Shown one piece after another: positions 13,647 through 21,418 of a DNA stretch of 24,643 nt (positions are counted from its first letter, which is position 1; every line of letters begins with the position of its first letter). The translations under genes and the position numbers were made by a program. The stretch is from positions 1 to 24,643 of the forward strand of contig CABSZR010000004.1 in the NCBI GenBank assembly GCA_902482185.1, in the 5' to 3' direction. The DNA is from an uncultured Collinsella sp. GTDB lineage: Bacteria > Actinomycetota > Coriobacteriia > Coriobacteriales > Coriobacteriaceae. Below the pieces are notes generated by a model. That model did not search any database. It had not been told where the DNA came from and saw nothing but the letters and a program-made list of their open reading frames with translations.

Positions 13647-14927
13647 TTACTTTTCAGCAGCCTTATTGAGAAAGCCGGAAACGATAGCAAACGCAGCAAT
13701 CATAAGGTTGCAGGCAATGCAGAAGATAAATACTCCCTGGAATGACCCTGCCATGCCGTAAACCTTCATCATGACCGGCATTCCAAAAGCACCGACGACA
13801 TAGCCCGCTGAGCAAACGATCGAATAGATCCTTCCAAAATCGCGTGATCCAAAGAGCGAGAGGAGAAGCATCGGCATTGCGGTTCCAACGATGGCGAACA
13901 TGACATCGTTTACACCAGCTGCAATGATGGAAACGGTCTCATTGCTTCCGCCAATGATAAGAAGCAGGAATGAAAGAATGCTGACACCTGTCCATGCGAC
14001 CGTTGCTTTAATAGCGCCAAGCTTGTCGCATGTTTTGCCCACGAAGGGATTTAGGAAGATATCGGAGAGTGAAGCTGCCGAGACCATTAAGCTTCCTACG
14101 ATAGGATTGAAACCGACCTCGCTTGCATAGGTTGGAAACAGCTGGTTCATGCAGCAGGTGAGCTGCGCCACGCAAAGCAAGAGGACACAGAGAATAAAAG
14201 ACGGCGTTTTCGCGGCATCGCGGAGTGCCATGCCCGAAAGGACATCTTCCTGCTCATCGGCGCTGCAGCTCTCATGGGTTTCGGAGGCGGTCTCTCCGTA
14301 CGGAAGCATATTGCGATCAGAGGGGTTAAGGCGAATGATAAATGCGCTTGCAGGCAAAATCATAGCTGCAGAAACGGCCGCAAGCACGATGTATCCCGTA
14401 CGCCAGCCTTGCTGCTCGATGACCAGTGTAATGACAGGACTCAATAACAGCGTGCAGAGAGAATTAACGCCCCAAGCGAGGCCGATGGCGAGACCGGACG
14501 ATTTGCTGAACCATTGGTCAATGACATCGGACATGCAGACGCCCGTTGTAAACGAAAAGCAGATGCCGATCACTGCGGCGGAGACGGTGAACATCCAGAC
14601 CTCGGTGTAGAACGCCATTGCGGCGGCGGCGGCAATAAGGACGAGTTCAATGCAAATATGCCATGGTTTGCCGATTACTTTTGGAATGAAGCGACTCAAA
14701 AGCGGAAGCCCAAGCGCAAGGCCAAGAAGAATCGCGGTGAAATAGAAAGAAAAAGAAGTGTAGTCAAAGCCCAGATCTTCACATACCGGAGCAACGAATG
14801 AGCCGGCAATAATGCTATATGTGCCAGTTGTTCCGGCGGACATTAAGCCGAGTGCAATAACGACGACCCAAGCAAATGCGCCGCTTTCACGGAGACAATC
14901 TTTTTTGGCTGGTGTGGTGAGAGTCAT
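13647..14927 (-). CDS. MFS transporter (copy 2), close paralogue of the operon transporter
   Basis: Polytopic membrane carrier, 426 aa and about 12 helices, very similar by eye along its whole length to the protein at 9002-10267 (for example GLMSAGTTG-YS-IAGSFVAPVCE, MSDVIDQWF-KS-GLAIGLA, LTCCMNQLFPTYASEVGF, SFQGVFIFCIACN are shared). They differ mostly in the central loop, about 225-245, and at the ends. ATG 14927 is preferred (GGAG five bases upstream); the open frame to 15002 runs back through the promoter. It is a single-gene unit with its own operator-bearing promoter and a strong terminator. The pair could import substrate and export product, or have different affinities; this is inference. 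Confidence 0.88.
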   Translation of the reverse strand: MTLTTPAKKDCLRESGAFAWVVVIALGLMSAGTTGTYSIIAGSFVAPVCEDLGFDYTSFSFYFTAILLGLALGLPLLSRFIPKVIGKPWHICIELVLIAAAAAMAFYTEVWMFTVSAAVIGICFSFTTGVCMSDVIDQWFSKSSGLAIGLAWGVNSLCTLLLSPVITLVIEQQGWRTGYIVLAAVSAAMILPASAFIIRLNPSDRNMLPYGETASETHESCSADEQEDVLSGMALRDAAKTPSFILCVLLLCVAQLTCCMNQLFPTYASEVGFNPIVGSLMVSAASLSDIFLNPFVGKTCDKLGAIKATVAWTGVSILSFLLLIIGGSNETVSIIAAGVNDVMFAIVGTAMPMLLLSLFGSRDFGRIYSIVCSAGYVVGAFGMPVMMKVYGMAGSFQGVFIFCIACNLMIAAFAIVSGFLNKAAEK

Positions 14928-14963
14928 GGTTGCTCCATTTCTATCGGCAATACATCCTATATG

Positions 14964-15002
14964 CCTACCGATAGGTATATAAACCAGAGGACTCTTCGTC
15001 AA
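14964..15002 (-). promoter_or_regulatory. Promoter and operator O3 of MFS copy 2
   Basis: On the minus strand TTGACG (15002-14997), 17 bp, then TATACC (14979-14974). The operator-like TACCGATAGGTA (14966-14977) overlaps this -10 directly and matches O1 in its TACC/GGTA arms. A repressor bound here would block RNA polymerase. Confidence 0.55.
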
Positions 15003-15032
15003 GCATTAAGCGGGGAGAGGGAGTTCTTAACC

Positions 15033-15044
15033 TGCCGAACGGTA
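15033..15044. promoter_or_regulatory. Operator O4 upstream of MFS copy 2
   Basis: The complement reads TACCGTTCGGCA, sharing the 10-mer TACCGTTCGG exactly with O1 at 12789, 2.2 kb away. It lies about 30 bp upstream of the -35 box of MFS copy 2. Confidence 0.45.
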
Positions 15045-15071
15045 ATTAGACCCCGTTTTCGCAAGGGTCTC

Positions 15072-15104
15072 AATGTGACAAAGGGACTGTCCCTTTGTCG
15101 CATT
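15072..15104. repeat. GTGACAAAGGGAC palindrome, copy 3, at the 3' end of the ABC gene
   Basis: AATGTGACAAAGGGAC (15072-15087) pairs with GTCCCTTTGTCGCATT (15089-15104), with one T/G difference and one unpaired centre base. It overlaps the last bases of the ABC transporter stop codon (15103-15105), so it could form a 3'-end hairpin of that mRNA. It is the most complete copy of the family. Confidence 0.65.
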
Positions 15105-18100
15105 ATTCAGAGCGCAGGGCTTCTACGGGGTCTTTTTTGGATGCACTGCGGGCCGGTAGCAGACCGGCGACGACCGTTAGCAGCACCGAAATCGCGATGA
15201 GCACCAGCGCATCCTGCACGGGCAGGCTCATCAGGTTGGGGACCTGTTTGGCCGCAAGCGCCCAAGCATTGACCGGGAAGCTCACGGCCACCACGACGAC
15301 AACAGCAAAGACGCCGGCAATGAGGCCCTCGATAAAGGTCTCGGCGTTGAACACGTTTGCCACGTTACGCTTCGACGCGCCAATCGCACGCAGAATGCCA
15401 ATCTCCTTTTTGCGCTCCAGCACGCTGATGTACGTGATGATGCCGATCATGATGGAGCTCACCACCAGGCTGATGCTTACGAATGCGATGAGCACCAAGC
15501 TGATGGTGTTCACGATGTCGGTCACCGAACCCATGATGATGCCCATGTAGTCGGTGTACGAAATTGCCCGATCATCGTGGCCGGCCGCTTTGACCTGCTT
15601 GTTGTACGCATCGATGTGATCGAGCACGCGCTCCTTGGCCTCAAAGTCGCGCGGGAAAATCTTGACCGAGATGGGGTCCGCCTCATCCGCATAGCCCAGT
15701 GTGGTCAGATTGTTGTCGTAGGTGAGCTTCGAAGCCTTGGCATAGCTCATCATGAGCGAACTCAGGTCCTCGGCGTCCATGTTGAAATGGATGGCACGAG
15801 CAAAGGCGCTCGCATCCACGTGCATGGCGCTCGCCAGGTTGGCAAAACTCGAAGACATCTGCGTCGCCATCTGGTCCATAAGCCCCGCTGTGCCCGCCTT
15901 GAGCTGGGACGATACCGTCGACGCTATCTGCTCGCTGATTACCTTCATCACCTGATCCATAGCCTGCTGCAGATACGGAGCCAGCTGCTTTTGCACATAG
16001 TCGGTCATCGCCTGTTGCAGGCGCTCGGCCAGGGCATCGCCGCCGAGCGCTTTGAGCTGAGCCAGGCATTGCTGCGCTGCGGCATCATTCTCAAGATACG
16101 CCGAGAATGCATCGGCGAACTTTGACGCGTCCTTAAGATCATCGGGTGTCAGCGCCTTAAACTGATCAGACCGTAAAAAGCCCTCAAACAGTTGGTTGGC
16201 AAGAGTTCCCACCTGCTGCATTTGCTCGGGCGTGAGCTCCAGACCGTCAAAGATGCCCGAGAAATCTGGAGCCGGTGCTTGTGCCATGATGTCGCTGAAG
16301 TCGATGTCCTTGCCAACGTCCGAGAGGTCAATGTCCAACCCGGATAAGTCGATACCAGAAAGGTCCATACCGCCGGCCGCACCCGAGAGTGCAGACGCAT
16401 CAAACGAGAACGCGCTCTTGAGCGCCGCCTCGTCCACACTGAACATGCTGCCCAGATCCACGCCTTGCTTGGCCTCGCCCTGCAGTTCATCGAAAGACTT
16501 GCCCGTAAAGACATCCGTCTCGGGGTGGGCGAGTTGTTCCTGCACAATCTGCGAATCGGCAGCGCGCTCCATAAGCTGGCGAGTCAGCGCATGCGTATAG
16601 GCAATGCCCGGGGACAACGCGCTCGCGTTGGCCGTCTCGTTGGGTCGCACCACGCCCACAATGTGCACGTCGATACCGTCAGCAACCTTGGCTGCCATAA
16701 AGTCGGCGTCGCCAGACATGTCAGTCCACATGCCGGTCTCTTCGTTTTTGCGATACGCATCAGCCGGCGACAGCACCTTAAACGTGGTAGACAGCGCATC
16801 GTCGTAGGTAAAGTCGGTGCCGGTCTCGGGTGCTTTGACCCCACCGTCGGCCGTCATGGCACTGTTTACCAGATCGTTGAGCTCATCGATATCCAGCGCA
16901 CCGATGCTATAGAGCGTATAGTCGCCCACCGTGCCGCGGCTCGAAAGCACCATCACGGCTTCGTTGGCAGACGTGGGCCAATGACCGGCGACGACATCGT
17001 ACTGGCTGTCGAGCAGGCTCTGGTCGTCAATCATCTCGTTAAAGACCGAGGTTCCCATGGATTCCATGCTCACCGTTGCCGCCGAGCTCGCGCCTCCGCT
17101 CATGGCCTCGGTCATAGCGTTGGGAACAAGCCGGACGGGCTTCTCGTCGCCCTTGCCGGCACGATAGACAACCGGCGATACACCGTAGCCGTACTGAATG
17201 GCGTTGACCTCTTTATCGATGCCGTCGCCACCGGCATCGAGCCATGCCTTAAAGCTCGTCATGTCGTTGGACTTAACACTTGCAAACATATCTTTTACGG
17301 CCGTGACCACAGGGATCTTATCGGTTCCCTGAGCCTTGCCGCCGACACTGTCGTCAGACGAATCCACGCTTTCAGACGAGCCATCATCCGCAGCCCCCTG
17401 TCCGCCCATCATGGACGACAGGTCGTAATCCTGCTTGGAAATGGTGAGCGGGTAGCTCGAGAGCGTATCCTCCTCGACCTTTTTGATGTAGCCGTTTACG
17501 CCGTTGGACAGCGCCAGAATCGCCGCGATACCGATAATGCCAATCGAGCCCGCAAAGGCCGTCATGGCCGTGCGGCCCTTCTTGGTCATGAGGTTTCGGG
17601 CAGAAAGCCCCAGCGCCGTCACAAAGCTCATCGAGGTTTTGCGCGTAGGCTTGGCCTCGCGGCGCGTGGCGTCAGCGACATCGAAAGGATCGGAATCATC
17701 GGTGATCTTGCCGTCCGCCAGGTTGACGATGCGCGTGGCGTATTGGTATGCCAGGTCGGGATTGTGCGTGACCATGATGACCAGACGGTCGCGCGCAACT
17801 TCTTTGAGCAAATCCATAACCTGCACGGATGTCGTTGAATCCAAAGCGCCAGTCGGCTCGTCGGCAAGGACGATCTCAGGGTCATTGATCAGGGCGCGGG
17901 CAATGGCCACGCGCTGCATCTGCCCGCCCGATAGCTGGCTCGGGCGCTTGTTAACGTGCTCGCCCAAGCCGACTTTCTCCAACGCCTCGCGCGCACGCTG
18001 GCGACGCTCGGCATGCCCCACGCCCGTGAGCGTGAGCGCCAGCTCCACGTTTTCCAAAATGGTCTGATGCGGAATGAGGTTATAGCTTTGGAACACAAAG

Positions 18101-18357
18101 CCGATGCGGTTGTTGCGGTAGGCATCCCAATCGCGATCGTGAAAGTCTTTGGTCGAAATACCGTCGATCAGCAGGTCGCCAGAATCGAAATGATCGAGCC
18201 CACCGATAACGTTGAGCATCGTAGTTTTGCCCGACCCCGAAGGTCCCAGAATGGCCACGAACTCGTTATCGCGAAAAGACAGGCTCACGCTGTCGAGCGC
18301 TACCTGCGTAAACGACTGCGTAACGTACCTTTTGCAAATACCTTTGAGCTCCAGCAT
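15103..18357 (-). CDS. ABC transporter: fused ATPase and FtsX-type permease with a very large extracytoplasmic domain
   Basis: One 1084-aa chain of MacB/LolD-FtsX type. Residues 1-225 are the ATPase: Walker A GPSGSGKT (38-45), Q-loop [10 protein letters not shown], signature LSGGQ (142-146), Walker [14 protein letters not shown] with Asp166/Glu167, and switch His198. A helix at about 262-287 leads to a region of about 650 residues outside the membrane, then three helices and an FtsX core ([20 protein letters not shown]) in the last 145 residues, ending DPVEALRSE. The outside part has a Ser/Asp/Gly-rich linker (about 310-340) and a low-complexity repeat of Asp-Leu-Ser-Gly type (near 16270-16380). 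Start ATG 18357 follows AGGAGAGG. Such proteins usually move peptides, lipids or signals across the envelope mechanically; the cargo is unknown. Confidence 0.9.
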   Translation of the reverse strand: MLELKGICKRYVTQSFTQVALDSVSLSFRDNEFVAILGPSGSGKTTMLNVIGGLDHFDSGDLLIDGISTKDFHDRDWDAYRNNRIGFVFQSYNLIPHQTILENVELALTLTGVGHAERRQRAREALEKVGLGEHVNKRPSQLSGGQMQRVAIARALINDPEIVLADEPTGALDSTTSVQVMDLLKEVARDRLVIMVTHNPDLAYQYATRIVNLADGKITDDSDPFDVADATRREAKPTRKTSMSFVTALGLSARNLMTKKGRTAMTAFAGSIGIIGIAAILALSNGVNGYIKKVEEDTLSSYPLTISKQDYDLSSMMGGQGAADDGSSESVDSSDDSVGGKAQGTDKIPVVTAVKDMFASVKSNDMTSFKAWLDAGGDGIDKEVNAIQYGYGVSPVVYRAGKGDEKPVRLVPNAMTEAMSGGASSAATVSMESMGTSVFNEMIDDQSLLDSQYDVVAGHWPTSANEAVMVLSSRGTVGDYTLYSIGALDIDELNDLVNSAMTADGGVKAPETGTDFTYDDALSTTFKVLSPADAYRKNEETGMWTDMSGDADFMAAKVADGIDVHIVGVVRPNETANASALSPGIAYTHALTRQLMERAADSQIVQEQLAHPETDVFTGKSFDELQGEAKQGVDLGSMFSVDEAALKSAFSFDASALSGAAGGMDLSGIDLSGLDIDLSDVGKDIDFSDIMAQAPAPDFSGIFDGLELTPEQMQQVGTLANQLFEGFLRSDQFKALTPDDLKDASKFADAFSAYLENDAAAQQCLAQLKALGGDALAERLQQAMTDYVQKQLAPYLQQAMDQVMKVISEQIASTVSSQLKAGTAGLMDQMATQMSSSFANLASAMHVDASAFARAIHFNMDAEDLSSLMMSYAKASKLTYDNNLTTLGYADEADPISVKIFPRDFEAKERVLDHIDAYNKQVKAAGHDDRAISYTDYMGIIMGSVTDIVNTISLVLIAFVSISLVVSSIMIGIITYISVLERKKEIGILRAIGASKRNVANVFNAETFIEGLIAGVFAVVVVVAVSFPVNAWALAAKQVPNLMSLPVQDALVLIAISVLLTVVAGLLPARSASKKDPVEALRSE

Positions 18358-18504
18358 GGACGGCAACCTCTCCTGCGCAGGCACCCTGCCCGCTCTCCTC
18401 CGCCGTTCGTATTCGACGCTTTTGTCCTACTCTATCCCCATTTTTTGCCGACGCCAGTGAGGAATGTAACAAACCGCGCCAAAAAACGAACGGGACGGCG
18501 CCCA

Positions 18505-18531
18505 AAAGAAGAGGTCCCGAGCGGGACCTCT
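18505..18531 (-). terminator. Terminator of the TlpA redox operon
   Basis: AGAGGTCCC-GAGC-GGGACCTCT, a perfect 9-bp stem with a 4-nt loop (18510-18531), followed on the minus strand by TCTTTTGG (18509 downward). It lies about 80 bp past the TlpA-like stop and before the ABC gene. Confidence 0.65.
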
Positions 18532-18610
18532 ATATGGTGGAGCTTATCTTGAAAGGCAGCAGACTACTTCGCACAGCGACACACGATCCTCGCTATGCTT
18601 TACGCGGTTT

Positions 18611-19582
18611 TTACTGCTCGCTATTCGCAATCGCCTGGTCGATAAGCTTGTCGAGTGCTGCGCGCTGCTCGGCGGAGCTGATGGCTCCCACGATTGGATC
18701 CCCTACGATGTTGCCATTCTGATCGATGACATACGTTGTCGGGAACGAGAACAAATTTGACGTAAACTTACCGGCCTCGCTATCCGACTTGAACCAGATG
18801 TTCTTATATGTCACGCCCTTCTTGCTCAGCACGTCCTTGGCATCCGCAATCTCGCCCTTGTTGCCATCGAGCGTAAAGGAATTGACGCCCACGACCTGGC
18901 CGCCCTTCTCGGCAAGCTCCTTATTCAGGTTCTCCAGATCGCCCAGCTCGCCCACGCACGGCTTGCAAGTGGTGAACCAGAAGTTCATGACGGTGACCTT
19001 GTTCTTAGCGAACAGCTCGTCGCTGCTCACGTCGTTGCCATCCAGGTCTTTGCCCGTAAAGCTGGGGAACTTCGTCGCCTCGCTCGAAGCATTGGCACCA
19101 GCCGTCATGCCAGCGGTCGAAGCGTCGACGCTCTCGCCTGCGCTCGGCGTGCTTCCACAGCCGGGGAACTCCTTCTCCAAGCTCTCGAGCTTGTCCTCGA
19201 TCTCCTTGATCTGCTGCGCACCGGCCTTGAGCGTCTTAAGCTCATCCGCCGTGAACTCATCCTTGGCGCCGTCGATGGTCTTGAGCAGAAAATCGCCGTA
19301 ATTGCTGCCGTCCTCAATCATTGCCGAGTCTTTATTTGCCGCATTGAATACCTTTTCCCATAGCGCGTTATCACTCGAAAGGATATCGTTCTCCTTTTTC
19401 ATGAGCTTCGCATACAGCTCGGCGGCCTCGTCGGCATTGGCCGGCTTCTGCGCAGTGAGTTCTGCAATCTTAGGATCGGAGCTCGCAGATTCGCTCGCAT
19501 TGCCACCGGACGCCGAACATGCCACAAGGCACAAGGCCAATACCGGCACCATAAACAGGGCCGCAATCTTAGAAAGCTTCAT
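18611..19582 (-). CDS. TlpA-like thiol-disulfide oxidoreductase lipoprotein
   Basis: Secreted, lipid-anchored thioredoxin-fold protein of 323 aa. The signal peptide ends in lipobox LVAC (Cys22), followed by a Ser/Ala/Gly-rich linker. Residues about 35-140 are a helical domain of unknown function; residues about 170-323 are the TlpA/AhpC-TSA-like fold with NFWFTTCKPC, redox Cys206 and Cys209, and the cis-Pro segment FSFPTTYVIDQNG. ATG 19582 is preferred over 19588 because GGAGG then stands seven bases away. It is the last gene of an operon with the CD1871A-like and NapH-like genes, 29 bp after the latter. It probably passes electrons delivered across the membrane to disulfides or methionine sulfoxide outside the cell (inference). 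Confidence 0.9.
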   Translation of the reverse strand: MKLSKIAALFMVPVLALCLVACSASGGNASESASSDPKIAELTAQKPANADEAAELYAKLMKKENDILSSDNALWEKVFNAANKDSAMIEDGSNYGDFLLKTIDGAKDEFTADELKTLKAGAQQIKEIEDKLESLEKEFPGCGSTPSAGESVDASTAGMTAGANASSEATKFPSFTGKDLDGNDVSSDELFAKNKVTVMNFWFTTCKPCVGELGDLENLNKELAEKGGQVVGVNSFTLDGNKGEIADAKDVLSKKGVTYKNIWFKSDSEAGKFTSNLFSFPTTYVIDQNGNIVGDPIVGAISSAEQRAALDKLIDQAIANSEQ

Positions 19583-19611
19583 GATCATTCCTCCGTTTTG
19601 TCGAAGCTTGT

Positions 19612-20514
19612 TTACTTTTTATCGGCGGTCAAGGGAAGCTTTTCCGCCGACACATCTAGGCCATAGCGATAGCTGATGGCATCGACAGGACAGGCCCCGA
19701 TGCACTTTCCGCACCGGATACATTCGGCATGATTGGGCGCGCGGACCACATCAACGTCCATCTGACAAACCCTTGAACACTTGCCGCACGAGACGCATTT
19801 GCACGCGTCAACCTGAATCCCCAACAAGGACACCCTATTCATGAGCGCATAGAATGCGCCGAGCGGGCAAATCCATTTGCAGAAGGGGCGATAGAACAAA
19901 ACGCTCAGCACTACTACGGCAATGAGAACGGCAAGTTTCCAGGTAAAGAGCCGCCCCAGCGCAGATCGAATGCCGGCGTTGGCAATGGCCAGCGGAATGG
20001 CGCCCTCGAGCACGCCCTGCGGACAGATGTACTTACAAAAGAACGGGTCGCCCATGCCCACGTCGTTAACCACCAAGACGGGCAGCAGCACCACGGCAAA
20101 CAGCAGCACGACGTACTTGATGTACGTGAGCGGCTTAAGCTTTTTTGTGGAGAACTTTTTGCCGGGAATCTTATGAAGCAGCTCCTGAAGCCAGCCAAAC
20201 GGACACAGAAAGCCACATACAAAGCGTCCCAGCAGCACGCCGAGCAAAATGAGCGTACCGGTAACATAGTAAGAAAAGTTGAACTTGGATGAACCTACCA
20301 CCGACTGGAACGACCCGATGGGGCACGCGCCCGATGCCGCGGGGCACGAATAGCAATTAAGTCCAGGTACGCAGACTGTTTTCCCCGCGCCCTGATAGAT
20401 GCCGCCTTTGGCAAAGTTTGGCAGGTGAATGTTGGTGACCAGCGTCGCCGCCGCCTGAATGAGTCCGCGAAATCGGGCCAAAACATGCGACGCGGTGTTT
20501 GCTCTTTTATCCAA
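19612..20514 (-). CDS. NapH-like membrane polyferredoxin (4Fe-4S binding)
   Basis: Integral membrane electron carrier of 300 aa. It has several membrane helices (about 82-98, 131-150, 192-208) and many cysteine motifs: CVPGLNCYSCPAASGACP (48-65), CGFLCPFGW (100-108), CKYICPQG (160-167), CKWICPLGA (212-220), and two classical 4Fe-4S clusters, CKCVSCGKCSRVC (238-250) and CIRCGKCIGACP (265-276). The layout is that of NapH/MauN-type proteins that bring electrons across the membrane. I chose TTG 20514 because it overlaps the stop of the preceding small gene (20507-20509) and has GGAG ten bases upstream, implying translational coupling; the open frame to 20601 runs through that small gene and lacks support. 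The electron acceptor is presumably the TlpA-like protein. Confidence 0.87.
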   Translation of the reverse strand: MDKRANTASHVLARFRGLIQAAATLVTNIHLPNFAKGGIYQGAGKTVCVPGLNCYSCPAASGACPIGSFQSVVGSSKFNFSYYVTGTLILLGVLLGRFVCGFLCPFGWLQELLHKIPGKKFSTKKLKPLTYIKYVVLLFAVVLLPVLVVNDVGMGDPFFCKYICPQGVLEGAIPLAIANAGIRSALGRLFTWKLAVLIAVVVLSVLFYRPFCKWICPLGAFYALMNRVSLLGIQVDACKCVSCGKCSRVCQMDVDVVRAPNHAECIRCGKCIGACPVDAISYRYGLDVSAEKLPLTADKK

Positions 20515-20653
20515 TTCCGATACACTCCAAGCACAGCCTAATCGCTTTGGCCAGCACGGCATCCGCCTCGCCACGCATAACACCAAAGCACACCATGGCA
20601 ATTCCGACGATCAACAAAGCGACCTGTACCATGGGTTTTACCGCTTTGAACAA
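20507..20653 (-). CDS. CD1871A-family CXXC small membrane protein
   Basis: A 48-aa protein found by reading the minus strand: one hydrophobic helix (VQVALLIVGIAMVCFGVM, 9-26), a short acidic linker, and the C-terminus AIRLCLECIGIG with Cys41-x-x-Cys44. This ending is characteristic of CD1871A-family proteins, which are typically encoded beside a 4Fe-4S membrane protein and a TlpA-type redoxin, exactly as here. The start is TTG 20653, with AAAGGAG (20668-20662) eight bases before it. The stop TAA (20509-20507) overlaps the start of the NapH-like gene. The CXXC could relay electrons within the membrane complex. The biochemical role of the family is, to my knowledge, not established. Confidence 0.85.
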   Translation of the reverse strand: MFKAVKPMVQVALLIVGIAMVCFGVMRGEADAVLAKAIRLCLECIGIG

Positions 20654-20743
20654 CTCGACCACTCCTTTCGTTACGCGACCATTGGACCATATCGACTATA
20701 AAATCCGTGTTAAGCGCGATTTGAAATGTGCAAGGAGACTGTT

Positions 20744-21418
20744 ATGCGTATTTTGATCGTCGAGGACGAGCGGGCGCTGTGTGACGCAATCGCGCGCAGC
20801 TTGCGAAACCTGGCATACAGCGTCGACTGCTGCCACGATGGACGGGGGGCGCTCGACCTGCTGGGCGTCGAAGTCTTTGACCTCGTGGTACTCGACCTCA
20901 ACCTTCCCCGTATCGACGGCATGACCGTACTCAGGGAACTTAGGAAAACCGACTGCGAGACCAAGGTGCTGATTCTGTCCGCGCGTGGCGAAGTATCCGA
21001 TAAAGTCGACGGACTCGATGCCGGCGCCAACGATTACCTCACCAAGCCGTTTCATCTGGACGAACTTGCGGCAAGGATCCGCAGCCTTACCCTCAGGCGC
21101 TTCGCACAAAGCGACATAGTTTTAACCTGCGGAAAGCTCAGCTTTGACACCAAGGCGCGCATCGCTTCCGTGGACAGCGAGGCTTTATCTCTTACGCGCA
21201 AGGAAACGGGAATCTTGGAATACCTGATGCTTAATCAGGGGCGTCCGGTAAGCCAAGAGGAGCTTATCGAGCACGTTTGGGATAGCAGCGTGAACAGCTT
21301 TAGCAACGCAACCCGCGTTCACATCTCGTCGCTCCGAAAAAAGTTGCGCAGCGCTTTGGGATACGACCCGATTCGCAATCGGATTGGAGAGGGCTACGTT
21401 ATGGAGGATAGCGAATGA
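20744..21418 (+). CDS. OmpR/PhoB-type response regulator
   Basis: 224-aa DNA-binding response regulator. The receiver (1-115) has the acidic Glu8/Asp9 (VEDE), phospho-accepting Asp51 (VVLDLNLPRIDG), the LSARGE switch and Lys101 (LTKPF). The C-terminal winged helix (about 125-222) shows LTRKETGILEYLMLNQGRPVS and the recognition helix NATRVHISSLRKKL, ending GEGYVMED. Start ATG 20744 has AAGGAG at 20731-20736; the upstream ATG at 20726 lacks one. It overlaps the kinase gene by ATGA, a fixed two-component pair. It is divergent from the redox operon, with about 90 bp between start codons, so control of that operon is a reasonable guess. Confidence 0.92.
   Translation: MRILIVEDERALCDAIARSLRNLAYSVDCCHDGRGALDLLGVEVFDLVVLDLNLPRIDGMTVLRELRKTDCETKVLILSARGEVSDKVDGLDAGANDYLTKPFHLDELAARIRSLTLRRFAQSDIVLTCGKLSFDTKARIASVDSEALSLTRKETGILEYLMLNQGRPVSQEELIEHVWDSSVNSFSNATRVHISSLRKKLRSALGYDPIRNRIGEGYVMEDSE

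Noticed and set aside
16465..17838. Plus-strand open frame of 457 codons inside the ABC transporter gene
   Set aside because: Antisense shadow; the minus-strand frame has the full ATPase and FtsX motifs.
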